Assembly (NCBI GenBank): GCA_963205315.1
Contig: CAUJIO010000103.1
Span: forward strand, 28,009 to 92,008
Length of the DNA stretch: 64,000 nt
Source: Pseudomonadota bacterium
GTDB taxonomy: Bacteria; Pseudomonadota; Alphaproteobacteria; Rhizobiales; Aestuariivirgaceae
Direction of reading: 5' to 3'
Of this stretch, positions 43,530 through 53,154 are shown one piece after another. Both the position numbers and the translations under genes were made by a program. Each line of letters opens with the position of its first letter. Positions within the stretch are counted from its first letter, which is position 1. Below the pieces are notes generated by a model, which searched no databases, was not told where the DNA came from, and was given only the letters and a program-made list of their open reading frames with translations.

Positions 43530-44327
43530 TCAGCCTTCCAGCTTGCCGGAATTGTCGATATCGGAAACCCGGCCCACCACGCGCTTGCTGGATAGCAGCT
43601 TGTCAGCCCAGACGAAGAGGCGGTCGAAGGCCGAGCCATCGGGCTTCGGCAACGCTTCGGCCTTCGCCGTGTGCGCGTCGCGGCGCGGGCGCGGCGGCAG
43701 GTATTTGTTCACTGGCTTGTATCCCATCTCCGGCAGTAGATCGTAACCGCCGCGTTCGGCCACGAGCTTCGACACGTTTGACGAGGCATCGCCCAGATCG
43801 CCGAAGTGACGGGCACCCGTCGGGCAAGCCTTGACGCAGGCTGGCTGGCGGTCCTCGACGTCTAGATTCTCATTGTAGATGCGATCGACGCAGAGCGTGC
43901 ATTTCTTCATGACGCCGTCGCTCTGGTCATATTCACGCGCACCATAGGGGCACGCCCATGAACAGAGCTTGCAGCCGATGCAGGTCTCGGGGTTCACCAG
44001 CACGATGCCATCCTCGGCGCGCTTATAGGAGGCACCCGTCGGGCAGACGGTGACGCAGGCTGGTTCCTCGCAATGCAGGCAGGAGCGCGGGAAGTTGACA
44101 ATGCGCGAGTGCGCTTGTCCCTCTTCCTTCACCTCAAAACCATGAATACGGTTGAGCCAGACGCCCGTCGGCTCCGATCCATAAGGGTTGCTGTCGTTCA
44201 ATGGCGCCGAATAGCCCTGCGCGTTCCATTCCTTGCAGGAGGTGGCGCAAGCCTGGCAACCGACACAGGTGTCGAGGTCGATGACGAGCCCGAGCTTTTT
44301 CGCGGAGGGCGGCGGCAAAGACGTCAT
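43530..44327 (-). CDS. soeB: 4Fe-4S ferredoxin subunit, sulfite dehydrogenase subunit B
   Basis: A 265-residue DmsB/NrfC-type electron-transfer subunit with four cysteine groups for four Fe-S clusters: CVGCQACATSC, CLHCEEPACVTVC, CIGCKLCSWAC and CTLC with CVKAC. There is no Tat signal, fitting a cytoplasm-facing enzyme. It overlaps the soeA stop by four bases (ATGA) and precedes soeC. It relays electrons from the molybdenum subunit to the membrane anchor. Confidence 0.88.
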   Translation of the reverse strand: MTSLPPPSAKKLGLVIDLDTCVGCQACATSCKEWNAQGYSAPLNDSNPYGSEPTGVWLNRIHGFEVKEEGQAHSRIVNFPRSCLHCEEPACVTVCPTGASYKRAEDGIVLVNPETCIGCKLCSWACPYGAREYDQSDGVMKKCTLCVDRIYNENLDVEDRQPACVKACPTGARHFGDLGDASSNVSKLVAERGGYDLLPEMGYKPVNKYLPPRPRRDAHTAKAEALPKPDGSAFDRLFVWADKLLSSKRVVGRVSDIDNSGKLEG

Positions 44328-47131
44328 TTCGCCCTCCTGATCTTTTTCAGTGCGGGGAACTGCGGCTCACTCACTGCGCTCTGCTCCGTTGCTTTTTCGA
44401 CCCTCACGCGGAGATCGTACCACGCGGCCTGACCGGTCACCGGATCGCTGTTGGAATAGCGGTAGCCGCCTTCACGCTCCGGTAGAAGTTCCGATATCAA
44501 GTGATTGAGAAGGAATCCCTTTTTGGCTTCGTCCGCGCCCTTCTCGAGGTTCCAGGCGCCAGAGCGCTTGCCGATGGCGTTCCAGGTCCACACCGTCTCG
44601 GGGTTGACGCCATCCATCAATCGCGCCTGCGCTTTGATCTTCCCGTGGTTGGACGTGACGCTCACCCAGTCGCCATCGGCGATGCCGAGCTTCGCCGCCA
44701 TGCTGCGCGCCATATAGAGCCAGTTACGGCCGAGAAGCTGCCGCAGCCAGGAATTCTGCGACCCCCACGAGTGATACATGGCCATCGGCCGCTGCGTTAC
44801 CGCATGCATCGGATAATCTCTTTGCCTCACCATTTCACCCTCGAAGGGTGGATACCAGAACGGAACTGGATCGAAGTGATCGAGGATGCGTCGGCGATGC
44901 TCCGCAGGCGGAACAACCTTGCCGTATCCCTGCGCCGCCAGCCTGAACTTCTGCAGCGGCTCGCAATAGAGCTGATGAATGACCGGTTCAGGCTTGCCCA
45001 TGAAGCCGAAGAACGTCGCCCAGTCGAGATAGGCCCAGTTCACATGGCGATAGTATTTCATGTGATCGGGCAGTTCATAATACCAGTGGCAGCCGTTGTC
45101 GATATAGTGCTGCAACTGCTCGGGATTGGGAGCGCCGCGCCCCTGCGCCTTGCCGTTGGGCCCGCGGAACCCGGCGAGCGGGCCAATGCCGGGGGCGCGT
45201 TCATGATGGACGATATAATCGGCATAGCCACCAGGATAGCGCGGGCTGCCGTCGGTGCGGGTCATGCCGGGCAAACCCAGCCGGTTGCCGAGATCGAGCA
45301 GCACGGTCTGGAACGGACGCACATCGCGGTCAGGCTCCACCACTGGCTGGCGGATTGAATCCGCTGGCCCGTCGGCTTCCGAGATCGGCCGGTCGAGCAT
45401 CGAGATGCAGTCCCAGCGCTCGAGATAGGTCGTGTCGGGAAGGACCAAGTCGGCGTAATGCACCATCTCGGAGGCATAGGCGTCGGAATAGATGATCTTC
45501 GGAATGGTATAGGAGCCGTCCGGCTCCTTCTGCGTCAGGTACTTGATGGTGTCCGGCACATTCATGGCCGAGTTCCAGCTCATGTTGGCCATGTACATGA
45601 ACAGGACCTCGATGCCGTATGGGTCCTTCTTTGCCGCATTGGTGATGACCATGTGCATCATTCCGTGCGCGGCCAAGGGCGCATCCCAGCTATAGGCCTT
45701 GTCGATGCGCTGCGGCGTACCCTCTGCGTCGATCAGCAGATCATCGGGCGAGGTGACGAAGCCCAGCGGCGGGCCGGGCAACGGCGTGTTGGGCTTCACC
45801 TGCCCCGGCTTGCCCGCCGGCTTGACACCGGGCGGCGGCGGCTTCGGGAACGGCGGCTTGTAGCGGAAGCCTCCCGGCACATCGATGGTGCCGAGCAGGA
45901 TCTGCAGCAAATGAATGGTGCGGCAGGTCTGAAAGCCATTGGCGTGGGCCGAGATGCCGCGCATCGCATGCATCGATACCGGCCGGCCCAGCATCTTCTC
46001 GTGATAACGGCCAAGATGATCCGTCCACGGAATATCAAGTTCGATCTGTTCCTCGAACGCGGTGCGGGCCAATTCGGCGGCAAGGCGTTTGATCGTCCCG
46101 GCCGGCACGCCGCAGCGTTCGGATACGGCTTCCGGCGCCCACTCCGGTGTCAGAAAGCGCTCGGCGATCAGCTGGAAGCTGGTCACCACGCGACGGCCGT
46201 CGGGCAGCTTGAAGCGGCCCATCAGTTTGGGTTCGGCATCGGGCGACAGCGCCGGCATCGGCGTTCCGGAATGTCCGTCCCACACCAGCGCCGAGCCCTG
46301 CGCATTGCGGGCGAACAGCCCGTCATCGGCGCCACCCGGATTCTCGATCACCAGCCACGGCGAGTTGGTATAGCGCAGCAAATATTCGCCATCGATCTTC
46401 TGCGCCGAAATCAATTCGTGGATCAGCGCGCCCACGAACAATCCGTCCGTACCCGGACGAATTCCGATCCATTCGTCGGCAATGGCTGAATAGCCGGTGC
46501 GGATCGGATTGATCGACACGATCTTGACGCCCTTGGCCTTGAGCTTGCCCAGCGCCTTCTTGATCGGATTGGAACCGTGATCTTCGGCGACACCGAACAG
46601 CATGAAATACTTGGTGTGCTTCCAGTCGGGCTCGCCGAACTCCCAGAAAGAGCCGCCAAACGTATAGAGGCCGGCAGCCGCCATGTTGACAGAGCAGAAG
46701 CCGCCATGGGCAGCGTAATTTGGTGTTCCAAACTGTGCCGCCCACCAGCCGGTGAGGCCCTGGCTCTGGTCGCGGCCGGTGAAGAAGGCGAGTTTCTTCG
46801 GGTCGGTGTTCCGCACTTCCGATAGCCACAGCGTGGCGATGCGCAGCGCCTCCTCCCACTCGATCTCGCGGAACTCGCCTGAACCGCGCTCGCCGACACG
46901 GAGCAGCGGCTTTGACAACCTGGCCGGAGAATAATGCTGCTTGATGCCGGCAGCGCCTTTTCCGCAGATGATGCCCTTGTTCACCGGATGATCCGGGTTT
47001 CCGTCGATGTATTTGACCGTCCCGTCCTTCAGGTACACCTTAATGCCGCAACGGCAGGCGCACATGTAGCAGGTGGTGGTCTTGATCTCGTCCCAGGTCT
47101 TGGGGGAGGTATTGACGGCGGGTTCGGTCAT
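44324..47131 (-). CDS. soeA: Molybdopterin oxidoreductase, probable sulfite dehydrogenase subunit A
   Basis: A 935-residue molybdenum bis-MGD enzyme of the DMSO-reductase family. The N-terminal [4Fe-4S] motif is Cys21, 24, 28 (CYMCACRC) and Cys56 (IICGKG). A Cys146 in HGGFCSVNM sits where a molybdenum ligand is expected. No Tat signal exists, unlike periplasmic DmsA. The overall sequence recalls SoeA of purple sulfur bacteria and roseobacters, a cytoplasmic sulfite:quinone oxidoreductase, and DmsC/DmsB-like partners follow. I infer sulfite oxidation, for example after organosulfonate breakdown; another related activity cannot be excluded. It is divergent from a MocR regulator across 53 bases. 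Confidence 0.82.
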   Translation of the reverse strand: MTEPAVNTSPKTWDEIKTTTCYMCACRCGIKVYLKDGTVKYIDGNPDHPVNKGIICGKGAAGIKQHYSPARLSKPLLRVGERGSGEFREIEWEEALRIATLWLSEVRNTDPKKLAFFTGRDQSQGLTGWWAAQFGTPNYAAHGGFCSVNMAAAGLYTFGGSFWEFGEPDWKHTKYFMLFGVAEDHGSNPIKKALGKLKAKGVKIVSINPIRTGYSAIADEWIGIRPGTDGLFVGALIHELISAQKIDGEYLLRYTNSPWLVIENPGGADDGLFARNAQGSALVWDGHSGTPMPALSPDAEPKLMGRFKLPDGRRVVTSFQLIAERFLTPEWAPEAVSERCGVPAGTIKRLAAELARTAFEEQIELDIPWTDHLGRYHEKMLGRPVSMHAMRGISAHANGFQTCRTIHLLQILLGTIDVPGGFRYKPPFPKPPPPGVKPAGKPGQVKPNTPLPGPPLGFVTSPDDLLIDAEGTPQRIDKAYSWDAPLAAHGMMHMVITNAAKKDPYGIEVLFMYMANMSWNSAMNVPDTIKYLTQKEPDGSYTIPKIIYSDAYASEMVHYADLVLPDTTYLERWDCISMLDRPISEADGPADSIRQPVVEPDRDVRPFQTVLLDLGNRLGLPGMTRTDGSPRYPGGYADYIVHHERAPGIGPLAGFRGPNGKAQGRGAPNPEQLQHYIDNGCHWYYELPDHMKYYRHVNWAYLDWATFFGFMGKPEPVIHQLYCEPLQKFRLAAQGYGKVVPPAEHRRRILDHFDPVPFWYPPFEGEMVRQRDYPMHAVTQRPMAMYHSWGSQNSWLRQLLGRNWLYMARSMAAKLGIADGDWVSVTSNHGKIKAQARLMDGVNPETVWTWNAIGKRSGAWNLEKGADEAKKGFLLNHLISELLPEREGGYRYSNSDPVTGQAAWYDLRVRVEKATEQSAVSEPQFPALKKIRRAK

Positions 47132-47177
47132 GGTCTGCCTGTGAAGGGTCGAATCCTCTCTACTCTATCGGCTCCCT

Positions 47178-47196
47178 TGGCCCTATGATAGGTCCA
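47178..47196. promoter_or_regulatory. Imperfect palindrome over the MocR start and soeA promoter region
   Basis: TGGCCCTATGATAGGTCCA pairs in 8 of 9 positions around a central G and contains the proposed MocR start ATG at 47185. Since only 53 bases part the divergent genes, a regulator bound here could act on both. Confidence 0.45.
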
Positions 47197-48696
47197 GAGC
47201 GATCATTCACAGGAACCAAATTGCGCGACTGGCTCGTCCATATCCGGCGGAACGAACATGCAAGCCTGCAGACCCAGATCCGCGAGGCGCTGGTGTCGGC
47301 TATTCTCGACGGACAGCTGGCGCGGGAAGAACCCATTCCCTCCACCCGCAAGATGGCGAAAAGCCTCGGCGTGTCACGCAACACGGTGGTTCTGGCCTAT
47401 CAGGGCCTGCTGGACGACGGCTATCTCGTGGCGCGCGAGCGCTCCGGCTATTATGTCGCCGAAAAGGCGCTGGAGACCGTCACGCCGCAAAAGCCGCAAG
47501 CCAAGCCACGCGTGGCGGGCAGCGGTTTCGATTGGTCGAAACGCCTCACGATGGGGCCGGCCGCACAGGCCAATGTCTCGAAGCCGCTCGATTGGCAGAC
47601 CTATGACTATCCATTCATTTATGGTCAGGTGGACCACAACCTCTTCCCGCTGGCCGAGTGGCGCGATTGTGCCCGGCAGGCACTGGGGAAGAAGTGGCTC
47701 GGTAGCTGGACAAACGATACCTGGGCCTTCGACGATCCCCTGCTGGTCGAGCAGATTCGCCGCCGCATCCTGCCTCGCCGCGGCATCATGGCCACGGACG
47801 ACGAGATTCTGGTGACGCTTGGCGCCCAGAACGCGCTCTATATTCTCACCAGCCTGCTGGTGGGGCCAAAGACGAAAGTGGCGATGGAAGAGCCCGGTTA
47901 TCCGGATGTCCGCAACATCTTCAGCCTCAAGACGCCGCATGTATCGCTGATCCCCGTCGACTCGAAGGGCCTCACATTGCCGGACGAGATCAACGCCGCC
48001 GATGTGGTCTTCACGACGCCCAGCCACCAGTTCCCGACCACCGTCACCATGCCGCTGGAGCGCCGCATGGAGTTGCTGAAGCGGGCCGCCAAGCACGACT
48101 TCGTCGTCATTGAAGACGATTATGAGTTCGAGACAAATTACGTCAACGAACCCTGCCCGGCACTGAAGTCACTCGATGACGAGGGCCGCGTCATCTATGT
48201 CGGATCGCTGTCAAAGACCCTGTTCCCCGGGTTGCGACTGGGCTTCCTCGTGGCGCCCAAGGAACTGGTGGCCGAGGCGCGGGCGCTGCGCCGGCTGATG
48301 GTGCGCCACGCGCCCAACAACAACCAGCGCACGGCAGCCCTGTTCCTCTCGCTCGGCCATCACGATACCCTCATCCGCAGGCTGCACCGCGCCTATCGCA
48401 CGCGGTGGGAAATCATGGGCGAGGCGCTGAAACAGTTCATGCCGGATGCCAGCCGCGTGCCGAGCTTCGGCGGCACCAGTTTCTGGGTGAAGGGACCGGC
48501 GCATCTTGACAGTGACGCGCTGGGTAAGGTTGCGGCCGCCAAAGGCATCCTCATCGAACCCGGACGCATCGCGTTCGGCGGCGCTGATGCACCACGCAAC
48601 TACTACCGGCTGGCCTTTTCCTCGATTGACGAAAAGAAGATTGAGGCGGGAGTCAGGTTATTGGCCGAGACTGTAAAGTTGTTTCCCGGGACATGA
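47185..48696 (+). CDS. MocR-type (GntR/aminotransferase) transcriptional regulator
   Basis: A 503-residue regulator with an N-terminal GntR winged helix (residues 20-90, STRKMAKSLGVSRNTVVLAYQGLLDDGYLVAR) and a fold-I aminotransferase domain carrying the PLP lysine in VGSLSKTLFPGLRLGFL. Its divergence from soeABC points to control of sulfite or sulfonate metabolism; TauR, the taurine regulator, is a MocR protein, but this one cannot be named TauR from sequence. The start ATG at 47185 lies within a palindrome; TTG at 47221 is an alternative. Confidence 0.85.
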   Translation: MIGPERSFTGTKLRDWLVHIRRNEHASLQTQIREALVSAILDGQLAREEPIPSTRKMAKSLGVSRNTVVLAYQGLLDDGYLVARERSGYYVAEKALETVTPQKPQAKPRVAGSGFDWSKRLTMGPAAQANVSKPLDWQTYDYPFIYGQVDHNLFPLAEWRDCARQALGKKWLGSWTNDTWAFDDPLLVEQIRRRILPRRGIMATDDEILVTLGAQNALYILTSLLVGPKTKVAMEEPGYPDVRNIFSLKTPHVSLIPVDSKGLTLPDEINAADVVFTTPSHQFPTTVTMPLERRMELLKRAAKHDFVVIEDDYEFETNYVNEPCPALKSLDDEGRVIYVGSLSKTLFPGLRLGFLVAPKELVAEARALRRLMVRHAPNNNQRTAALFLSLGHHDTLIRRLHRAYRTRWEIMGEALKQFMPDASRVPSFGGTSFWVKGPAHLDSDALGKVAAAKGILIEPGRIAFGGADAPRNYYRLAFSSIDEKKIEAGVRLLAETVKLFPGT

Positions 48697-48799
48697 ATTG
48701 ATGAAAGCTTCAACTTAAAGTTCATTTCAATTTGACATATTTTTGAAACGGCCTGACCACCCCTCCCAGACCATACTTGCACAAAATGGAGCTGCAAGG

Positions 48800-50095
48800 A
48801 TGGCACAGAATCGCTTTCGGCATTTCGCGTTCCGATCAGATACCTCCGGCAACATCGCGATCATCACGGCCCTTGCCGCTTCAGTGCTGGCAGGCACTGC
48901 CGGAATCGCCTTGCTGATGGGTCAGAACGTCCGCCAGAAAACCGCCCTGCAGGCCGCCCTTGATGCCGGCGTGCTGGCTGGCACATCGCTGGCCTACGGT
49001 GTCGCGCCCGAAAAGCGCGTCAAGACGGCCGAGCAGGCATTCTACGCCAATGCCAAGAGCGGTACTTTCAATGACGGCGGCGTCGAATTCTCTGCCGATC
49101 AGTTGCTGAAACCCGCCTTCACGGTCAGCAAATCACACGTGAGCGGAACTGCTACCGCGGTGGTAAAAAACACGCTCGCCGCATCGTTCGGCATCACGTC
49201 AATGAACGTCAATTCTTCAGCGCGCGCCGAGAAGCAGTTATCCGAGCCGGTGTGTGTGCTGAGCCTCAACCGGACGGCGGCAAGCTCCATCTACGTTTAT
49301 GGCAACGCCGATCTCGACGTGAAGGACTGCGCCATTCAAGCCAACAGTACCAGCAGCCAGGCCCTTCAGATGGACGGCAAGACATCGGAAGTGACGGCAA
49401 AGCAGATTGGCGTAACCGGCGGCTATGGCGGAAACAGCAACAACTGGACGCCTGATCCGATTACCGGTTCCGAACCTATCGAAGATCCCTATGCCGCACT
49501 TCCCGTTCCGGAACCGGAGAACTGCGTCAACCTCGGCGGCAAACTGCAATCGAATTCATTTTCGCTTGGGCCAGGCACGTATTGCGGTGGCATCAGCATC
49601 AAATCCGGCGCAAGGGTCACACTCGATCCCGGCATCTACATCATCAAGGATGGGCAGCTCGCCATCGACTCAGGTGCAATGGTCACCGGCGACAAGGTGA
49701 TGTTCGCCTTCGTCGGCGCCAACGCCTATCTCAACATGAAATCCGACGCGGCAATGACCATCACCTCGCCCACCTCCGGAACCTACAAGAACATCCAGAT
49801 GATGTCGGATGGCGATCTGAGCGACTCAAAATTCGGGGAGGAGTGGTGCACGATCCTCAGTGGCGCCAAACTCGACTATGACGGCGTCCTCTACCTGCCG
49901 GAACAGCAATTCTGGGTCAGCGGCACGGCTCAGGACGCGGTCGTCAAGGGATCGTCGCCATCGATGGTCCTCGTTGTCGACAAGGTCTGGGCACAGGGCA
50001 ATGCGGTCATCGACCTGCGCCGCGACGACAAGCGCAAGACCGGCGGAGACGGCATTGTTGCGAACTTCGGCTATGGCGCACGTCTGGTCCGCTAG
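48800..50095 (+). CDS. TadE/TadG-like pilus-assembly or Flp-related protein
   Basis: A 431-residue protein with one N-terminal membrane segment after a basic start (FRHFAFRSDTSGNIAIITALAASVLAGTAGIAL) and a large exported domain with beta-rich, glycine-rich character. This layout and the G-N-I-A-I-I-T-A-L segment match Tad-like Flp proteins of alphaproteobacteria. A pair of cysteines (EPVCVLSL, DVKDC) follows. The start at 48800 has GGAG upstream; the frame is open to 48743. No other tad genes are near. Confidence 0.7.
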   Translation: MAQNRFRHFAFRSDTSGNIAIITALAASVLAGTAGIALLMGQNVRQKTALQAALDAGVLAGTSLAYGVAPEKRVKTAEQAFYANAKSGTFNDGGVEFSADQLLKPAFTVSKSHVSGTATAVVKNTLAASFGITSMNVNSSARAEKQLSEPVCVLSLNRTAASSIYVYGNADLDVKDCAIQANSTSSQALQMDGKTSEVTAKQIGVTGGYGGNSNNWTPDPITGSEPIEDPYAALPVPEPENCVNLGGKLQSNSFSLGPGTYCGGISIKSGARVTLDPGIYIIKDGQLAIDSGAMVTGDKVMFAFVGANAYLNMKSDAAMTITSPTSGTYKNIQMMSDGDLSDSKFGEEWCTILSGAKLDYDGVLYLPEQQFWVSGTAQDAVVKGSSPSMVLVVDKVWAQGNAVIDLRRDDKRKTGGDGIVANFGYGARLVR

Positions 50096-50139
50096 TTTGG
50101 AATAGCTCCCGCATGCCGGAGTGAGTACTAACATCCGGC

Positions 50140-51075
50140 ATGACGCAACACACGGACAACCGGCCACTGGCGACGCTCTGCATATTGGGCGGCATTGGCC
50201 TCGCCTCGGCGCAGGATGCAGTGGTCAAGTTCATGTCGTCAGGCTATCCGGCCTATGAGACGTTGCTGTTCCGCTGCATCGGCACTGTTCCCGTCATGAT
50301 CTTCATCCTCTGGTATCGCGGCCAGGGCTTCAACATCATGACGCCGCTGCTGCCGCGCGTGATCATCCGTGGGCTTATCCTTGGCACGGCGTATCTGTGC
50401 TTTGTTCTTGCCATCGCCGCGATGCCGATTGCCAATGCGGTGGCGATCTATTTTACCATGCCGTTCTTCGTTGCAGGCCTCGCCGGCCCGTTGCTGGGCG
50501 AGCATGTCCGAGTGCATCGCTGGCTAGCCATCGCCGCCGGGTTCATCGGTGTACTGATCATGGTACGCCCGGGATTTGGCGTATTTGAGCCCGCCGCTGT
50601 CCTGGCACTGATGTCGGCCTTCGGCTATGCCATCGGCCAGATGCTCGGTCGGCCGATTTCACATCAGGTCCAACCGATCATCATCGCCGTGTGGCAGAAC
50701 ATCATTTACACTGCCATCGCTGCGGCGCTTGGACTGGCGTTCAATTTGATCGACTTCGGCGAATTTCATCATCCGAGCCTGGTCTTTCTGTCGCGGCCAT
50801 TCGCTTGGCCGACGGCCTTCGACTCGATCTTCCTCATCGGCCATGGCGTACTGGCGGCCATCGCCATGCTGCTGTTCGTCAATGCCTACAAGTTTGCCGA
50901 GACAAATTTTGTCGCCCCGTTCGAATACTCAGGCATGATCTGGGCACTGCTATATGGCTTCGTGCTGTTCAGCGATTTCCCCGACGCTTATACGTGGGCC
51001 GGTGCGGCGATCGTCATCACGGCAGGCATCCTGATGATCCTGCGTGACCGGCAGTTGGACCGGTCGGTCGTCTAG
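50140..51075 (+). CDS. DMT-superfamily (EamA) transporter
   Basis: A 311-residue inner-membrane protein with about ten helices in two EamA repeats, for example FVLAIAAMPIANAVAIYFTMPFF and IAAGFIGVLIMVRPGF in the first and FAETNFVAPFEYSGMIWALLYGF in the second. These proteins export or exchange small metabolites, and the substrate is unknown. It starts 44 bases after the Tad-like gene, but shared function is not implied. Confidence 0.85.
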   Translation: MTQHTDNRPLATLCILGGIGLASAQDAVVKFMSSGYPAYETLLFRCIGTVPVMIFILWYRGQGFNIMTPLLPRVIIRGLILGTAYLCFVLAIAAMPIANAVAIYFTMPFFVAGLAGPLLGEHVRVHRWLAIAAGFIGVLIMVRPGFGVFEPAAVLALMSAFGYAIGQMLGRPISHQVQPIIIAVWQNIIYTAIAAALGLAFNLIDFGEFHHPSLVFLSRPFAWPTAFDSIFLIGHGVLAAIAMLLFVNAYKFAETNFVAPFEYSGMIWALLYGFVLFSDFPDAYTWAGAAIVITAGILMILRDRQLDRSVV

Positions 51076-51116
51076 GGCATCTGGCGGCTCAAAGATCAGC
51101 CGGCTGGTCCAATCCT

Positions 51117-51905
51117 TCACCGCTTCATCAGGGCGAACACACCCCAACCCAGGTATTCACGCGTGTAAGTGGCGTAGCGTTCGGGTTCCGTTGTGAGTTT
51201 GGTTCGCACATCCGCTGCGAATTCGTCGCCGGGATTGGCATCGAGCCATTGGCGCATGTTGAGCCATTTGGCGGCCTCATATCTATCCCAACTGTCCTGG
51301 TCAGCGAGAACCATTTCAACGACGTCGTATCCAAGGCTGCCACATGACGCGATTAATTCCGGTAGCATGAGGAAATCGGAGATTGCCGTGGCGAGGCAGC
51401 CTTTGGCGGCCTCCTCCGACGGTGGCAATTGCCGCCAATAGGGCTCGCCGATGAGGATCGTTCCGCCGGAAATCAGACTCCGCGCCAGAAGCTCGATGGT
51501 GCCGGCCATTCCACCGCCGATCCAGGTGGCGCCCAGGCAAGCGGCCACCCCCACCTTCTCATCCGCAATATAACCAGTGGCATCGGCATGGATAAAACTT
51601 ACCCGCGCGGCGACGCCGAGTTCCACGGCGCGGCGCTTCGCTTGCGCGTTAAACAATTGGCTTTTGTCGACACCTGTGCCGACGATGCCGTGATCGCGCG
51701 CCCAGGTACACAGCATTTCGCCAGAGCCGCTGCCGAGGTCGAGCACCCTCGTCCCGACGTCCAGACGCAGCGCCGCGCCGAGAGTGGCGAGCTTTTCGGC
51801 CGTGATCGGGTTGTGGATGCGGTGGGCGCTTTCGCTGACGGTGAATATTCGCGGGATATCCACTGTGGAATCCGTGTTTGCCGAGGCGGGAATCGTGTCA
51901 GTCAT
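51117..51905 (-). CDS. Class I SAM-dependent methyltransferase
   Basis: A 262-residue enzyme with SAM-binding motif I VLDLGSGSGEMLCTWA and later acidic and aromatic segments (IHADATGYIADE, GEPYWRQLPPS). The start at 51905 (MTDTIPAS) is four bases after the glycosyltransferase stop; the frame is open 60 codons further. The pairing with a glycosyltransferase suggests modification of a glycan or lipid, but the acceptor is unknown. Confidence 0.78.
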   Translation of the reverse strand: MTDTIPASANTDSTVDIPRIFTVSESAHRIHNPITAEKLATLGAALRLDVGTRVLDLGSGSGEMLCTWARDHGIVGTGVDKSQLFNAQAKRRAVELGVAARVSFIHADATGYIADEKVGVAACLGATWIGGGMAGTIELLARSLISGGTILIGEPYWRQLPPSEEAAKGCLATAISDFLMLPELIASCGSLGYDVVEMVLADQDSWDRYEAAKWLNMRQWLDANPGDEFAADVRTKLTTEPERYATYTREYLGWGVFALMKR

Positions 51906-51909
51906 GGAC

Positions 51910-52650
51910 TCAGAGCCCAAACCGTTTCCACAACTGGCCCGCCAGCGTGTCAGGCGCGTAAGGGGCTTCGGCATCGATACCGCGCCTGGCCCAGATCGAG
52001 GCGTACATGTGCATGAATGGCGAGGGCGGCGGCTCGCGCGCCTCGAGAAAATAGCCTGGCACGTTCCACCAGGCGACGGGATCAACGGCTTCGGGCGGAA
52101 GAATGGTCACGCCGTGATCGGGGCGATCCATCATCAGGCGCGACAGCATGTGCGGACCGGCATTTTCCCAGCTGCGGTCTTCGCCATTCAGACTCGCGAC
52201 CTGATCGACGGCGCGATGAAACAGGTCCCCATCGCGCTGCGCCGGATTGCACATGAAGCAATTGGTGACCTGCGTCAGGCTCTCGCCCGTCGCCGTGGGT
52301 TCTGCGTGGCGGAAGGGACGGCGCTTCTCCGAAGCCACAAACGGAGTGGCGGCGATGTCCGGTTCCGGCGTCAGCGCCACGACGTCCATGTCGGACCAGA
52401 TGCCGCCATGCTCGGCCAGCACACGGTAGCGGAACAGGCTGCTGAGATAGGCCATGTTGCATTCCTCCTGCAGCGGCAGGATGTCTCGGGCATCGTGGAC
52501 CTCGGCGCCTGACGACGCGAGGTGTTGTGGATCATAGGTCCACAATCTGACGCGATAGCCCTGGGTCATGAAACTCGCGAGACTGAGCCTTGCCAGGCGG
52601 GACAGCTCGCCGGACACCCACAGCATGTGAACGGGAAGTGCTTTCAACAT
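51910..52650 (-). CDS. DXD-motif glycosyltransferase
   Basis: A 246-residue glycosyltransferase of the sugar-binding DXD family (OCH1/capsular-type). The key motif is AEHGGIWSDMDVVAL, where SDMD gives the metal-binding DxD, preceded by FRYRVL. It transfers a sugar from a nucleotide donor to an unidentified acceptor. It is followed after four bases by the methyltransferase. Confidence 0.82.
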   Translation of the reverse strand: MLKALPVHMLWVSGELSRLARLSLASFMTQGYRVRLWTYDPQHLASSGAEVHDARDILPLQEECNMAYLSSLFRYRVLAEHGGIWSDMDVVALTPEPDIAATPFVASEKRRPFRHAEPTATGESLTQVTNCFMCNPAQRDGDLFHRAVDQVASLNGEDRSWENAGPHMLSRLMMDRPDHGVTILPPEAVDPVAWWNVPGYFLEAREPPPSPFMHMYASIWARRGIDAEAPYAPDTLAGQLWKRFGL

Positions 52651-52659
52651 CAGACTTTC

Positions 52660-53127
52660 CTAAATCGGATATCCGGCCCAGCCCTTGACGGTGCGAAGAG
52701 CGAGCGAGGACTGGATGCGCTGAACGCCCGGAAGCCTGGAGATTCGCGAGCGGTGAATGCGTTCGTAGTCGGTCGCATCGGCGGCAGCAACCCGCAGCAA
52801 ATAGTCGAACTGGCCGCTCATCAGGTGGCATTCAAGAATTTCCGGTACGCGCTGGACCGCTTTTTCGAACTTCTCGAATGCCTCTTCGGTCTGGGCGGAG
52901 AGCGATACCTCGACGAAGAATTCGTTGGTGAAACCGAGCGCACTCCGATCGAGGTTCGCAGTGTAGGACGTGATGACGTGCGCCTCCTCCAGCAGCTTCA
53001 CCCGGCGGTGGCAGGAGGATGGCGACAATCCAGCCTTCGCCGCAAGTTCGGCAATCGGCCGCTGAGCGTTTTTCTGCAGTTCGCTCAGGATGATCTTGTC
53101 CGTCTTGTCAAAATCCCGGCTTTTCAT
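52660..53127 (-). CDS. Lrp/AsnC-family transcriptional regulator
   Basis: A 155-residue regulator with an N-terminal helix-turn-helix (KIILSELQKNAQRPIAELAAKAGLSPSSCHRRVKLLE) and a RAM effector domain ending VKGWAGYPI. It is divergent from alanine dehydrogenase and is most likely its alanine-responsive activator, as is common for Lrp/ald pairs. A perfect inverted repeat overlaps its start codon, suggesting autoregulation. Confidence 0.93.
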   Translation of the reverse strand: MKSRDFDKTDKIILSELQKNAQRPIAELAAKAGLSPSSCHRRVKLLEEAHVITSYTANLDRSALGFTNEFFVEVSLSAQTEEAFEKFEKAVQRVPEILECHLMSGQFDYLLRVAAADATDYERIHRSRISRLPGVQRIQSSLALRTVKGWAGYPI

Positions 53128-53154
53128 TCGAACATTCTAACATTTCTTCGAATG
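53125..53154. promoter_or_regulatory. Inverted repeat CATTCGAA/TTCGAATG in the lrp-ald region
   Basis: CATTCGAA at 53125-53132 and TTCGAATG at 53147-53154 form a perfect 8-bp inverted repeat 14 bases apart; a third partial copy CATTCGAG lies at 53197-53204. The left arm covers the lrp start codon. Lrp-type proteins often use repeated half-sites like these. Confidence 0.6.
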
